64,000 nucleotides of DNA from NCBI GenBank assembly GCA_020081605.1, contig JAHREC010000045.1, positions 3,213,240-3,277,239 on the forward strand. The letters run 5' to 3'. This stretch comes from Albifimbria verrucaria. Lineage: Eukaryota > Ascomycota > Sordariomycetes > Hypocreales > Stachybotryaceae. The notes beneath the pieces were generated by a model. The model was not told the origin of the DNA. It searched no databases and saw only the letters and a list, made by a program, of their open reading frames with translations. Each line of letters starts with the position of its first letter. Positions within the stretch are counted from its first letter, which is position 1. The position numbers and the translations under genes are program-made. Below, piece by piece: positions 46,081-58,143 of this stretch.

Positions 46081-48564
46081 ATGACGAAGAGAAAAGCCAA
46101 TTCGTCCGAAGTTCATGGGGAAAAGATAACAACAAAAGAAGGCGCGAGGGGAGTAAGCGTGATAAAGGCGGTGGCGTACTCAGTCAAGCATTTCATGAAA
46201 CCCAAACAATCCGACGTCAAGCGAAGCCTTACCAGCTCATGGTGGTTAAGATACCATTCGAGGCCCTCACGCCTGAATGGGAAAATGGAGAGAACTGTCA
46301 GGTTGATGACAAACATGTCATTGATCTCGATGAAGTGTTTGAGCAGAATTTAGCACGAACTAGCGAGGAGAACTACATCTTGGTGTCGTGTACGTCACAA
46401 GCCATGCAGAAGTACATAAAGGAGCAACAGCAAAAAGACTCAACTTCACAAGATGACGGACAAGAATTACGCGACCTTGATGGTTGGCTGGACATCAATC
46501 AGGAGCCACTCGAGATTATGGATGGTCAACACCGAGTGGCAGCTTTGCGAAGGCTAGTGAAACGCAAGAAGTTGCCAGACACGGAGCTCTGGTGGACCGG
46601 CATAATTTACGACAAAGGTAAGTCGACCTCCACGCCCCAAAATAACAGGGGCAAAACCAAGTCAGGTTCTCAAGAAGCAAGATGATTAAATCAGATACTA
46701 GACGCGCTTCCACCCAAGCTCAACCTTCAACTGCGAGTCAACCGCAGCGACCTGTTGCTCCCAGACAGCCATGGTCAGATCTGGATGCAGCTTGTCATGG
46801 CGTCCAAGCAAGACGAGAGTTTGTTTCATGGGAAGAAAAGCGAAGTTGAAGCCCAAATGCTTGACTTGTTGCGTCTCGGTGGAAACCCGAATTTTCCCAC
46901 CGGCCGACTAGGCACTTTATGGAACAACAAGAGCTGGGCGTCTAAGATTACAAGCTACTGCAGTACCACGGTCGGAAAAGACACCTTTAATATATCTAAG
47001 TGGGAGCAATTAGCTAGCAGAAGATTTGATGCAGTAAGTTGTGTTTACATGAATACCCGCCCGATAACATCGGCAGGCTCGAAGTATGGACAAGGCTGAG
47101 AGACTCTAGTATTGCTTTACAATAACCGATGCCGTCGGGAAGAAGCTCAAGGAATTGCCAGGAGATGCTACCAAATACGTTCGCGGTTCGGACTGGAAAA
47201 AGATGGTGTACGTATTGGCGGCAGGCGAAAAGAATGTGACAGCGAGCGCGATACGAAAGTTATTCTACAACGACCCGAAGGAAGGGGATGGTGATCGAGT
47301 CGGGCCTGGTGCACGTCGGACGGCTCGGTTTCTCACTGCACTGGACGATGCGGCGTATCGGGAATTGTACGAGTTTCTCATCGAGAATCCGAGCTTCCGC
47401 CTCCCGGATGTTCACAGTCTGCTCGAGACGCCAAAAGACGTATGCCAGACCATGATGGAGGTAATGATCCATGTGGTTCTGTGGATCGATCGCGACTCGG
47501 AAGTCGTCGCGGACAAGCGCAAAGCAAACAAGCTCCCGCTGAGGAAGGGCTTCATCAAACGATTACAGAACGGCACGGATGAAAAGGCGATGAGGCTTGC
47601 AGATAAGCGGTCGATCATGCTCGAACGGGAGATTCTGGATTTTGTTCGTCGGCGGCAGCAATCATTGACTCACCCGGTGACAAAAGGCTATCTGAAGGCC
47701 ATGCCGGACCCGAACGACCGCAACGGCGCCGTATACGCAGAGAGGTTTGTTGACAGATTCTGGCAAAACCTGCTTCATATTGTCGAAACTTCCCTTGGCC
47801 CCAAGTTTCGTCCATGGTGGGTTGCTTCAAAGGGCGGCGATGGCCTGGGTTTATCTCCCGCCAATAGCCTCAAGGGATGCTCAGCCGTAACGCGTGCTGT
47901 ATGTGCCCTAGCTTCACGCGTGCCTGAGGTGGCTGAAAACCCTGCATTGAACAGCAAGGAAGCCTCTGGTCAACTTGCAGCGGCGATCGACGGATGCATC
48001 GTAAAATGGGTGGCTGATCGATGTCGCCAAGCTCTTCGTGACGATCAGAACGGGCCGTCGCAAAACAAGCTAGCAGATGCGGATCGCGTCATTATAGAAT
48101 CGACCGGGAAAGAGTACAATCTCCTCATGCTCAAGCGGAGCCAAGAAACAAAGACGAATGAGCCGGGACCGACGATGGACGCCGCATCCCGGGAGTCAGC
48201 AGTGGATGATCCAACGGTGCGCACCATGAGTGTAGCTGCCAATGTGCCCTCTGAGCATGGGGCATCGGGGGATCAGGAGGTTCGCTCAGATGATGGTGGA
48301 GAAGAATCGCAAAATGGTCCAGACCAGGTATCCGTGGCTGAAACAGAAAAGCAAAGAGAGAGTCAGGCGAATGAAAAGGGGCAACCGCTTAGAGCGCGGG
48401 ACGGCCCGGATGATGGCAAGGATGCGCGTCGACGGCAGCCAAAACCAACGCAAACGGATGTAGGCTCAAGCCAGAGCGAACCTAGTAGCTCCCGAAATCC
48501 GCTGCCGTTTAGTCCCATGCCGGCGAGGAAGTCAGGTTGGAGAGGCCGATTAGCTGCGTCTTAA
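46081..48564 (+). CDS. DGQHR/ParB-like domain protein (gene A of two-gene block)
   Basis: The ATG at 46081 starts a basic, nuclear-looking N-terminus (MTKRKANSSEVHG). The GGGG run 46117-46120 lacks one base, after which the frame continues KDNNKRRREGSK to AKPYQLMVVKIPF. Near residue 148 is EIMDGQHRVAALRRL, the signature of DGQHR/ParB-Srx-fold proteins, followed by LWWTGIIYDK. Introns are 46618-46701 (phase 1) and 47034-47109 (phase 0). The second part continues LPPKLNLQLRVNRSDLLLPD. The C-terminal 150 residues are polar and low-complexity, ending in a basic tail. Total is about 774 residues. Relatives include DndB-type DNA-modification regulators and ParB. A role in DNA or nucleotide binding is inference. 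Its neighbour 390 bases downstream has the same orientation. Confidence 0.6.
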
Positions 48565-48953
48565 TCCTCCTTTCATACATTTGACCCTTTACCCTATACA
48601 ATGTGGTAGAACACGATTTCCATCTCGTCATTGAGGCTAATAGCTGGCTTGCATTGGGACGGGCAGCAGGAAACACGCCACGTCAAGTGCTGGTGGACGA
48701 ATCGGATGTGTAGCTAGGTCAACATGGTTCAATTAAATTTTGCTTTGCCAAAAAGAAAAGGAAAGGAACTGCCAATGCTATTCATTCATTTATGGTCGCG
48801 TTCTTTACTAAGCCGATATGCTTGACACGTAGGAGACACCTTTCGCCCCCGGGCGTAGCGAGATTTGCGTAGTCGTCAAGTCTTGGGTTAGGGTCAGTCT
48901 CTGTGAGTTACCTTAAAATAATACCACCATCAAGCAAATACCCACCCAACACC
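48565..48953 (+). promoter_or_regulatory. Spacer between genes A and B with palindrome half-copy
   Basis: A 390-base gap holds the 3' end of gene A and the promoter of gene B. At 48841-48855 it carries TTTCGCCCCCGGGCG, closely related to the palindromes upstream of gene A, about 100 bases before the gene B start. Confidence 0.45.
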
Positions 48954-51900
48954 ATGAGTACATCGGGAACTCGAAACCAACAGCGTCATACTCGATGGTT
49001 CTCTTGACCAGGAGGGAGCCAGTTTTGTGTCGGGTAGTGGCAATCCAGAGCTTGAGGATGATGACCACGAGCAGAGTGCATACCCATCGCACGACAGCGC
49101 GGATGATGACTATTTAAGGGAGTCCGCGGTGGGCTCTGAGGATGGATCTGCGACAGCGGAGCGTGAATCACGCACATGGAGGATTGATCGCTCAAGAGGT
49201 ACCTACCACTACAAATGTAAGGAAAAGGAGCCGTCCACCAATTTAGAGGGACAACACTGACATGCCGCATATACTCAGGTGATGAATTCATAGCGAAAAC
49301 CAGGGCGCCTGAATTCAAAGGTGCTGAAGCGATCTCGATACTTCAACGACCATTCACCATGGATTATGGTAGCCGAAAAGCCGGCTCGCGACCCGCCAGC
49401 GACAAAGACAACTACTATCCAATATTCTACCTCGACTTCATTTGCATCGAGGGAGCCCCATTGCAGCCGATCAGTCGGCGTAGCGATCGATTCTTCGATA
49501 ACGTGACAATTTCCTTCCAGCATTGGCAAGCACCTTACAGCGTGAAACGAGGCAGTAATATATCGTTCGACCTGACAAACCGAACTTTTCGTGTTGCGGT
49601 GGCCGCGACGCGAGAGCAGTGGTTTATCGTTATGCACCCCACACGACCCGGGAACGGCAATCGCAAACGTCGTGACGCAGCCAAGCATGGGACCGGCATG
49701 GTCAAACACCATGCCGAAGCGCTCGCGTCCTATATCAAATCAGTCTTCACGAGTGGCGAACTGCTTGGCGAAGGAATTGAGGCAGCATGGAAGCTGGGCG
49801 GTAGATCGTCTCAACAGATAACGTACAATAAGTGGACCATGTTCCAGGAATTTTTCATGGACGGATGGGCCAGTTTCGTTGAAATGTATGCCCACGAAAC
49901 GTTCTGGTCCGACAACCTTCCTGCTTTTCATGCATACGACTACGGCGCCAACATAGAGATGGAAGTGACCGAAGGAGTCCAAAATCTCCCGCGGGAAACT
50001 CGCATACGACCGGATGATGATGACGAAGACGACGACGACGAAGAAGAAGATGAGGATAGCGACGAGGAGCGAAGATACCAGGGCGATATGGAAGAAGAAA
50101 GCGAAGTTGATTCGGAGGAAGAGCAAGCAGTTGAGCCAAGCAGTCGTGATAACTCAAGTCTCTTCGTACAAGGCCCAAATGAGCAGATTGCAGGTGCCGC
50201 GAATGGCGCAACATCCAGGAGCCCGCTGGAATCGCAAGATGAACACTTCAGCCCCGGATTGCTCCAACTTCGTACGGAGTTAGAGCACAAATACAATTTA
50301 GATCACTTGACGAGTATATCCTATGCCGTTGCTACAAACTTGCACTGCACCACCGGCGGAGGTCAAGACCAGGACCAAGACCAGGTCTTTTGTCTTCTCG
50401 CAGACAGGAACTGTTTGGCTCGGGAATATGCTAGCTCTCGAGACTATACCTTTATCCGCTGGGCTTCCACTCGGCATATGGCAATTTTTCATCACCAAAG
50501 CCGCCCGCCTTCCTCAAGAACAATCTCCTGGCCATTATAGAGGACAACATGAGTTTTTCGAACCAGGGTGCTGATGTTGTATCCTTCGGCGAGTTTCAAG
50601 GATACTGCGCGCTAAAGTCCGTGTACCGCCATCGCGCCGATGCCCTTCTCGCAAGTCAAGGCTCAGCAACGGCAGCACTGACGGTACCAGAAGTCGACAC
50701 CAAAGCCGCGGCCAAGGTTAGAGCCAAGCAAGCAAGACTTCTAGATCGGATACGAGGGCGGTTGACACCGGAGAACCCCGGTGCGTCGAAGCCATTTGAG
50801 AGAGAAGCCTTGCTTATCGAGAAAGCCATCGAGGCGGAAGAGTTCTCATATCGCTTCGAACAAGTGGTTACCGTACACGTCCAACGGCTCATAAAGGGAC
50901 AGAAGAGTTTCTCTACCGTGTTACAGCCCATTGTCCAGATGAAGCGATATTTCTTAAAGGAGAAGCAATCGTATTCGTGGATTCTGCGGCGGTTTCTCCC
51001 TCCGGTTTTCCCTGGTGTTCTTATCGCGTTCGCTCGAACATTTAAGCTAGCCATCGAGGAGATGGAGCGACGATTTACCATGGCTGGATCGCGAGGTCTG
51101 GGGCTCGCAGCGTCAGAAGCTGTAGCTGCCCTGGACAGGCTGGGAAACTTTTGTCTGACAGGCGATCCTCGTATACTTCCATCACGGGTATTTAGATCAC
51201 TCGGAACAATGGAAAGTCTACAACACGGAGGATGGCCCTTTATCGACCCGGCGATGCTTGATTTTAGGGAAGGAGAAGGGGTCATACACATCGGCCAGTG
51301 GCCTCTCTTACAGGATGGCCGTCCGATGCTCATGCATGTAGCGTCGCTTGCATTTCACTATGGGACGTTCGTAGCGGCAAACCGCCACAGTCAGCTGTGG
51401 TTCTCCGAGCTTGGGGGTCAGTCCATCCAAGGGATATCGGGGGCCAGTCGGTTCTTAGAAAAAGTGCTAGCAGAGCTATGGATCCCTCAGATGTCAAACT
51501 TTATGGCCATTCAGTTTCATAGAAAGTTGAACCGGGGTATACGAAGTGGTCGAGGTGAGCCTTCCATCAGAGCAGGTCAAGAACTGAAAGCTTGGGAAGA
51601 TTGTCACGACCCGTTTCGATGGAGGTAAGGATGAAAATTCACTGTCATGCTAGATCATATTGGCGATATTCGTTTATTGACATGTGAACCCGCCCAGGGC
51701 ACTAGAGAACCTCCCCAGGATTTGGTCATGCCGGATGGAGCTTCTGGCTCCTTGCGAGATATACCAACCAAAACCAGGCGAGACTTTGCACTGGAACTAG
51801 TCGAAGCATTACAGGGATCAGAGAGCATGGTTGCCGCCGCCTTCGCGCCAGCCCATTCCACCTGGTTTGCGACGATAAAGGCCGCCATTCAACACACACG

Positions 51901-52837
51901 CCCAGAAGTCGTCACAAAAGACCAATGGATAGATGGCCTCGCAGCTGCTATGCATTCGAGTGGCGTCGAATGGGTGCCAGGTCGACACCGACAAAGACTC
52001 ACTCATCGGCGGATCGTGCGCTTAACGGGTTCGGTTCTTTCGACGGAAGTGCTCACGGCTCGGGCCGGCAGCTCAAAGCGATTAGCACTTGAGGCTGACT
52101 TTAAACACGAAAGTACCTTGCGGAAACGACCAAGGAAACAACGGATCAACTTTCAATGCGATATCCCGTTCCAGGATGTCCCGCCATTGATCCAGGCAGG
52201 CTTTGAGAGGCTACGGAAGCTTTTTGGAAAGAATGATGACGACCATAAAATTCTAGAACATTACCAGCAAGCTTACAATACCCTGCAAGGAATCCTTGGC
52301 ACCAAAATGTGCGACCTGATGCTAATGCTGGTCTTAACACTGAGCTCATCTTCGGTCACACCCCAAGTAGCACCTAAAGAACGATGTTTTAGTGGGGCAC
52401 CAAAAACCAAACAGAAAGAACAATCGCTGTTGGCAGCGAATATGGTGACGCGGATGCTTTGGTTCCTACAACCGAAAGACTTCCCATGGGGCGCTGAGGA
52501 TCATGGCACGATCCTTCGTATTTCGGAAATGACTAAGAAAATTGGTAAGTCCAGGAATCATAGGACAGTGATGTGATACGACTAACAAAGACACGATGTT
52601 ACAGAGCATAAGGGGGTCAGTAACCGGGTACTTCGCGAGATTGGGTGGATTCAAGTGGAAAAGCAACGGGACAGCCCGCGGAATAGCGAGTCAAAGCTAG
52701 CTCCTGCTAAAGACTTAGATGCATTGCACAATGAGCTGTCGCGCCTTCTCAAAGACGCCGAATCGTTTATTGCATGTGTGTTCAAGAGCAATGACCAGAT
52801 ATGGGTAGAGCGGTGTGGATCGATTATCCAGGATTAA
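48954..52837 (+). CDS. Large acidic protein of unknown function (gene B of two-gene block)
   Basis: Probable start ATG 48954 (MSTSGTRNQQ, two missing bases before VILDGSLDQEG). Well-supported introns are 49217-49278 (joins YHYKC to DEFIAKT), 51625-51705, and 52545-52604 with a perfect ACTAAC branch. The product is about 1,230 residues. An N-terminal region includes YYPIFYLDFICIEGAPLQP and QEFFMDGWASFVEMYAHETF. A highly acidic linker (50014-50135, Asp/Glu runs) follows. The last part is a mostly helical, Arg/Lys-rich half with AKVRAKQARLLDRIRGRL. The frame is unresolved between 50290 and 50560, where two or more bases seem to be missing. I recognise no family. The acidic linker and basic ends suggest a nuclear or chromatin role, but that is inference. 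Confidence 0.55.
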
Positions 52838-53833
52838 TTGCACAATATAATCCAGAGCGTTCTTGGATACATTGCAAAACCCTCCGTTGCTTATTGCACG
52901 AGCATTGTCGATATCCCTTTAACTGTCATTTCCTCCACCCTCATCTTGGTTTTTGCTATTATCCTTGGTGTGTCAAAACCATTATCTTCCTAACAACCAG
53001 AGACACGGTATGAGAGACGGATTGCTTATTGGTTGAGTATCCAGAGGTAACTCCCAGCATTACCCTTGTTTGACCTTGTTGCCTGCCACGGCCGTGTGTT
53101 TCCCTCCAGTATCATCTTCACCCTCCACACAATTATCAGTATCGTTATGCTCGTCAAGGACAATGGGGTTATATCTCGTGCTTCCAGGCCTATCCAAGTC
53201 ATTTGATGGCTTGTTTATGGGCGGCCTACTTGGGGCGGAGGGCCCCTAAAGCGGGGTCTAGACGATCCGTCGCTCATATCCCTTCGAAGGTGGTTTTCAG
53301 TACGAAATCGATAGTAAAAATAACAAGGTTACTTAATAGCATGATTCACCAAGTAAGACAGGACGAGGAACATGTCACCGGATAGTGAGCTAGGAAAGAA
53401 TTAAAATTCGGGCGATTTGTCGGTGATGGATAGCCATGATAAAATTGACCAATCAGCATTGGTCATTCTCCGCCGCGTGCTACAGACATCCTTTTCCCTA
53501 AGTTATATACATAATATTTGTCAGTATACTTCACATCCATCTAAATGTTGGACAGGGGGATCTAGCCATTGCATTTCCTTCCCACAGCACCACCACGTGC
53601 TGAGTGGCTCAGGCTGAAGCGAGGATCCACCACCAGCCAGGATATTAAATTGCTTGGCTGTTGGTTCTGCCACAAATTTACATAACCAACAGCCATTAAT
53701 GCCTCGGCCTCGCCGTTTCAATTGACACCTTAAGCCCCTTAACCTACTTTGGTAGGCAACTCTATTACTTGTATGCCCTGAATACCGACACCCTTCTTTA
53801 CCCAACCGCATTTGCTTACTGTCCTACCTAGCT
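52838..53833. other. Intergenic, nothing recognised
   Basis: About 1 kb between gene B and the glycosyltransferase gene. Short frames have no family features and there is no palindrome copy. Confidence 0.45.
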
Positions 53834-55575
53834 ATGGTAGGGTGGATCGGCCGCCTAGAGGCCCCGCATAGTGTGTATTGGTCGGCGAAAGCCACGAGAG
53901 CCTGCACCCTAGCGAAGGCATTAATCCAGTCAACCTGGGGCATACGGAGCTCCTTCTCAAGAGCTCTCAAGCTTGTTGTGCTTATTGCCGTTCTTTTGAT
54001 AGCATATTGGAACTTACCATCAACGAGACCGTATACCACAGACTTGCTTCTAAAAACATCTGATTTAAAAGATGTATCCGCTGTCAAGCCGAAACTTTCG
54101 GGCGGTGATCAAGCCAAACCCATCAACACCAGCGCACATGGCGCACGGCCGTCATCGAGCCACGTTATGAATTGCAATGTTGATACGGACAGGCTTCGTG
54201 AGATAAGTGACAGATACAAGCTGGACGATCAAGTCGAGTATTTGAGACGCTACATCAGCTTCACGCGCAAGCCCATCGAGCGTCAATCTTATACTTCGCT
54301 ACCGCAGAACCTCCTGTCATCAGGTAATGACGCCGAAGGCTTCCGGGTGGTGGATCTGCTGAGTGGCCACGACCAGGAAGAGAAATGCAGCGAACCCTTG
54401 GAGGTTTCCGTCCCGGAGTCGCCTTTCCCGGCCGATGCTGATCTCTCCGACTTCATATTCGCCATTTCCACCACATACAAGCGCCTCAGCGACCCTTCGA
54501 TGATCCAAGAGTGGGCCTACTGGCTAACCGACAGCAAAGGCAGGTCTAACGGAGGCAAGCTCCTCCTTCGCCTCCTTGACGTCACGGATGCGGAGCTTAC
54601 GGAGGTCGCGCAACGACTTGCCGATGCCGGTATCGATTCCGAAGTGAGCGGGTGGGATAGCCGGATAGAGAAGGAGATGGCTGTCCGGTACCTCAACCTG
54701 GTGCCTATGCTTTACTCCCACAAAGACTCCCGAACAGGAAGTGGCTGGTCTTGTGCGATGACGACACCTTCTTCACGGCGATGAATGGCCTCGTCGAGCG
54801 GTTCAAGCAGTATGATCATACAAGGCTGTTATATATCGGCACCTTATCCGAGGACGTTACGGCCGTGAAGGTGCACGGCTCCCAAGCTTTTGGAGGCGGT
54901 GGAGTCTTCCTCAGCCGTCCTTTGGCGGGTATCGTTTCCAGTCGCATTGACGCTTGCCGGACGAGGGCCAAGATCAAGCAGTCCAACACCGGCTGGGGTC
55001 CTCAGGGAGACATTCTCCTTCGTAAGTGCATATACGAGAACACCGACATACGTCTCACGCACCTGAAGGACCTCTGGCAGCTCGATCTTGTAGGAGACGC
55101 ATCGGGTTTCTACGAAGGCGGATTTAAGCCGTACAGCATTCATCATTTCAAGAGAGGCGACAAGTGGCACTCGGCCAACCCGCTAAATACCACCAAGATA
55201 TCCTATACGTGCGGCGAGGACTGCCCGTTTCAGCGCTTCGTTACTGCGGACAACTTCATCATCTCCAACGGTTATAGCATTGCGCACTACCCCGATGGGA
55301 TCGACTTCGACCTGAGTCAGGTGGAGCGTACATTTCGCCCGCTGTTCGAGGAGCATGTGTGGAACTTCGACTACACGTATGGCCCTCAGCGCCCCTCGCT
55401 CCTCAAAACGGGTAAGAAGATTGCTTGGGAGCTTCGTGACTCGCAAGTCATGGAGGACGGGTCCGTGTTACAGGTATATGTTCGAAAGAAGGATGATGAG
55501 CGATGGATGGTAGAGAAGAAAAGGCCCATGAAGGCACTTGATGGTATTATTGAGCTTGTGTGGGTGCCGAGCTGA
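53834..55575 (+). CDS. GT31-type (Fringe-like) glycosyltransferase, one frameshift
   Basis: A type II membrane protein: a short cytoplasmic tail, one span at about residues 46-59 (KLVVLIAVLLIAYW), then a luminal domain. The catalytic region reads KWLVLCDDDTFFTAMNGL with the DDD metal/UDP-sugar motif, followed by AFGGGGVFLSRPLAG and GWGPQGDILLRKCIY, all typical of fungal Fringe-like GT31 enzymes. The frame breaks just before the DDD motif, where one C is missing in CCC 54729-54731. The ATG at 53834 starts the only long frame. It probably adds a hexose to a glycoprotein or glycolipid in the Golgi. Confidence 0.8.
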
Positions 55576-56049
55576 ACGAAAGCTGCTGTTCTTAAAAATT
55601 GGGCTATGGATTTTCAACTTCACAGATTACTGTATTTAGTCACACACTGGAAGGGATATGGGACTTGTAGGGAATGAGGTAGCAGAGTTCTATAATGTTT
55701 AACTAAGTATGCAAGGCAACCTGTTACCCTCCGCAGTCAAGGTGATCGCAAGAGGAACGTCGGACCAGGCTGGCATATATTCCAAGCGCTCAAGCCACCA
55801 TATCGAACCTTTACTCGATCCTGGATGTGTCGAATTTGGCGGGAACATCGTCGGAGGAACCGTTCGAAGCTGCGATTCGGAGACTGTAGACGAAGAATAC
55901 GAACATTAGCAGGTAGACTCTTTGGAAGCGCGAGGGGGTCAAGCGAGGGGTTAAGCGAGGGAGGATGCCATGTTATGACTCGGAGGATGGTAGCGGAAAA
56001 GCTGGTACTAACTACCATGGTCATTAGCAAAAGCACTTATGGTTCAAGC
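55576..56049. other. Intergenic between convergent genes
   Basis: This is the 3' region of the glycosyltransferase gene and of the secreted-protein gene on the other strand. Open frames here are not supported. Confidence 0.4.
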
Positions 56050-56500
56050 CTATGGGACGTAAGAGGCACATACCATTTCATCATAGGAAGATTCAGTCAA
56101 TTCGGAAAGATCATATTGAGCCCCGTCTCCAAAGACCAAGAGAGATGGCCTTACGGTCTCAACAACAGCATCGTCCGTGGAGCGCTTAGAGACGAAGCCA
56201 TAGCCAGAGCCACCAAAGTCAGAGTTGAACAGGCTAACTGCGGTAGCGCCGTTGCTCTGCTTGACCTCGGCCAGCGAGCCACACTGGGGCCTCTGTGGCC
56301 ACGGCACTGGATGTTCCAGTTCCTGGGGATCTCTCTGAAGTCAAGGCTGTTGAAGGGCTCCCTCCTGCAGCAGTGGAGCAGCAGACGTTGGGGTTTATGT
56401 TACGGCAAGCAACGTAGTTGCTGCCGCCCCTCCAGCCGAGGTAGAGGTCGATTGCGTTGACACTGGCGGCAAGGCCAAGGATAAGGGGAAGGAAGAGCAT
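56050..56500 (-). CDS. Secreted cysteine-rich protein, two frameshifts
   Basis: The ATG at 56500 opens a signal peptide (MLFLPLILGLAASVNA) and a mature part starting IDLYLGWRGG. Family-like pieces continue as PFNSLDFREIPRNWNIQC, then CGSLAEVKQSNGATAV and FNSDFGGSGYGFVSKR, ending at 56050. Two -1 slips (about 56372 and 56286) are each repaired by one extra base. The repaired length is about 150 residues with eight or more cysteines. No function is known to me. Effector or cell-surface roles are possible. Confidence 0.6.
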
Positions 56501-57417
56501 GTTGGCAAAGGGTGCGGACGATTGGATGATTGGATGGTCGGATGGTCAGGTGAGGGCTAAGGAGATGAGTCGGGCTGGAGATTGGAAGGAGGGAAATCGG
56601 CCACCTCTTTATAGTTTTACGCGGAACAGTGTACTGTGCCTTTATCCCATTGAACCCCGGCCTGGAAGAGCGGAAAGAGCGGGAGGTGGCTGTCTCGACT
56701 AGCCCGAAAGCCCTCGCCTACGATGATCCTATATGCTGTTGGTATCCATATCCAGGAATCCTAACCGAGCCCATGCAAGAGCCGGGAGGTCCTAGGAATA
56801 TTTGACAATTTACTGTTGGGTCGTTATCTCATCGTTTCGTTCTCTTATGCAGTTGGCTCCCCGCTACCCTGTAAATGTGCCTGGGTGAGTACCCGGACGA
56901 TGCGGTCGCAACCAATAGGGTGCCCACGGGGTTCCATACCAAGAACGATTGTGTATGCGGTTGGCCCTGCAATAGGACGCCGACATCACACAAAGGTCCG
57001 ACTGTGCCAGCTAGAATAAAAGGAACTCACGTAGTGACCCTCGCCAGTCCGAATTCCCGGGTTTGCTTCCCACCAATGCTTTTAAATAAGGTTGGTTCAC
57101 AGCCCATAGGCCACCACTCATTGGCTTGGTGGCCACGAACCCTGCAAACCCCCACCCTCACGCAGCAGCTTCAATCGTCAAACCGGGATTAAACGAGGGT
57201 TTCTGACGCCTTGGCGAACGATTGGGTTACTGCTTTATGAATGGTCAAACCATACCACGCCGCATATCCCTCCCTCCTTTATGCAGCCTCTGGAAAACCA
57301 AACGATGGGACAAAGGTTAAAGTGGTGTTGAGGTCTAGTCACTGAAGCTCAATATATAAATGCATGGTATAAGCAGCGTTTGAAATTGTGATGTGAAACC
57401 CCTTACACAGATGGGAA
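56501..57417. other. Intergenic, nothing recognised
   Basis: About 900 bases with only short unsupported frames. The first part is the probable promoter of the secreted-protein gene. Confidence 0.45.
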
Positions 57418-57910
57418 ATGCATCTAGATTGCATAGTCATTGCCGTCGATGGTGTGTGCCGGTACAATGGAACACCAACAGCCAGAATGGCTGCAGGTGT
57501 GTTGTCGGGAATACTCGAATACAATAAAGCGTCATTATCGAGAGTGTTCGCACGACGAATCAGGTGGCAGAACTTCAGGCTGCCATTATTGCGCTTCAAG
57601 TGGCCCATGCGATATACAAAAAGAACGGTTTGGGGGTAAGAGGCTGGATCTAGTAGTGATCAAAGCAGATTCAGCATATGTGGTAGACAGGATCACGGAC
57701 TGGGTTCCGAACCGGTGGGTATGAAAAGACAGGGTTTATTGGACAGCAAAGCAGAAAATAGTTCGTAACTCGGACCTTTTCAAGGAATTAGATAAGTGGA
57801 TTGATACGCTTCGTAAAGTCGGTGTGGAGGTTTTGTTTTGGCATGTAGCGCGAGAGCACAATGAGCAAGCAGACGCGTTGACAAATAGCGCGTTAGAAGA
57901 GGCATCTTAG
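57418..57910 (+). pseudogene. RNase H-like protein, decayed
   Basis: The order of RNase HI motifs is clear. IVIAVDGVCRYNG carries the first Asp, NQVAELQAAIIAL the catalytic Glu, and VVIKADSAYVVDRI the second Asp. VRNSDLFKELDKWI follows, and FWHVAREHNEQADALTNSAL carries the last Asp. These lie in two frames, with slips near 57555 and 57640. A TGA at 57722-57724 stands inside the W-V-x-KDRVYW segment. The enzyme would cleave RNA in RNA/DNA hybrids. No reverse transcriptase is nearby, so a free-standing fungal RNase H is more likely than a LINE remnant. The TGA makes the present copy probably dead. Confidence 0.65.
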
Positions 57911-58143
57911 TTGTCTGCTGCATTGAGGAAGCGTATTCGAAGCTTGCACGACGGTCTGTCGTAGAGTCTGACTTCAAGGGCACTGTATGTTTGTGGTCCG
58001 GTGGTTTATATATATTCCGGACCGCGATTTCGCATGTCTCATATGCATCGACTTCTTCCTTCTCTCCCTTCTTTTCCTCTCCCTCGAGAAAGTAGCGAAC
58101 ATCATCCTCGCCACCAAGAACCGGATAGCGAACCATTACAGCA

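Noticed and set aside
57418..57910. RNase H as part of a LINE retrotransposon
   Set aside because: No reverse transcriptase, endonuclease or poly-A-like end is found nearby. The domain alone fits a free-standing fungal RNase H.
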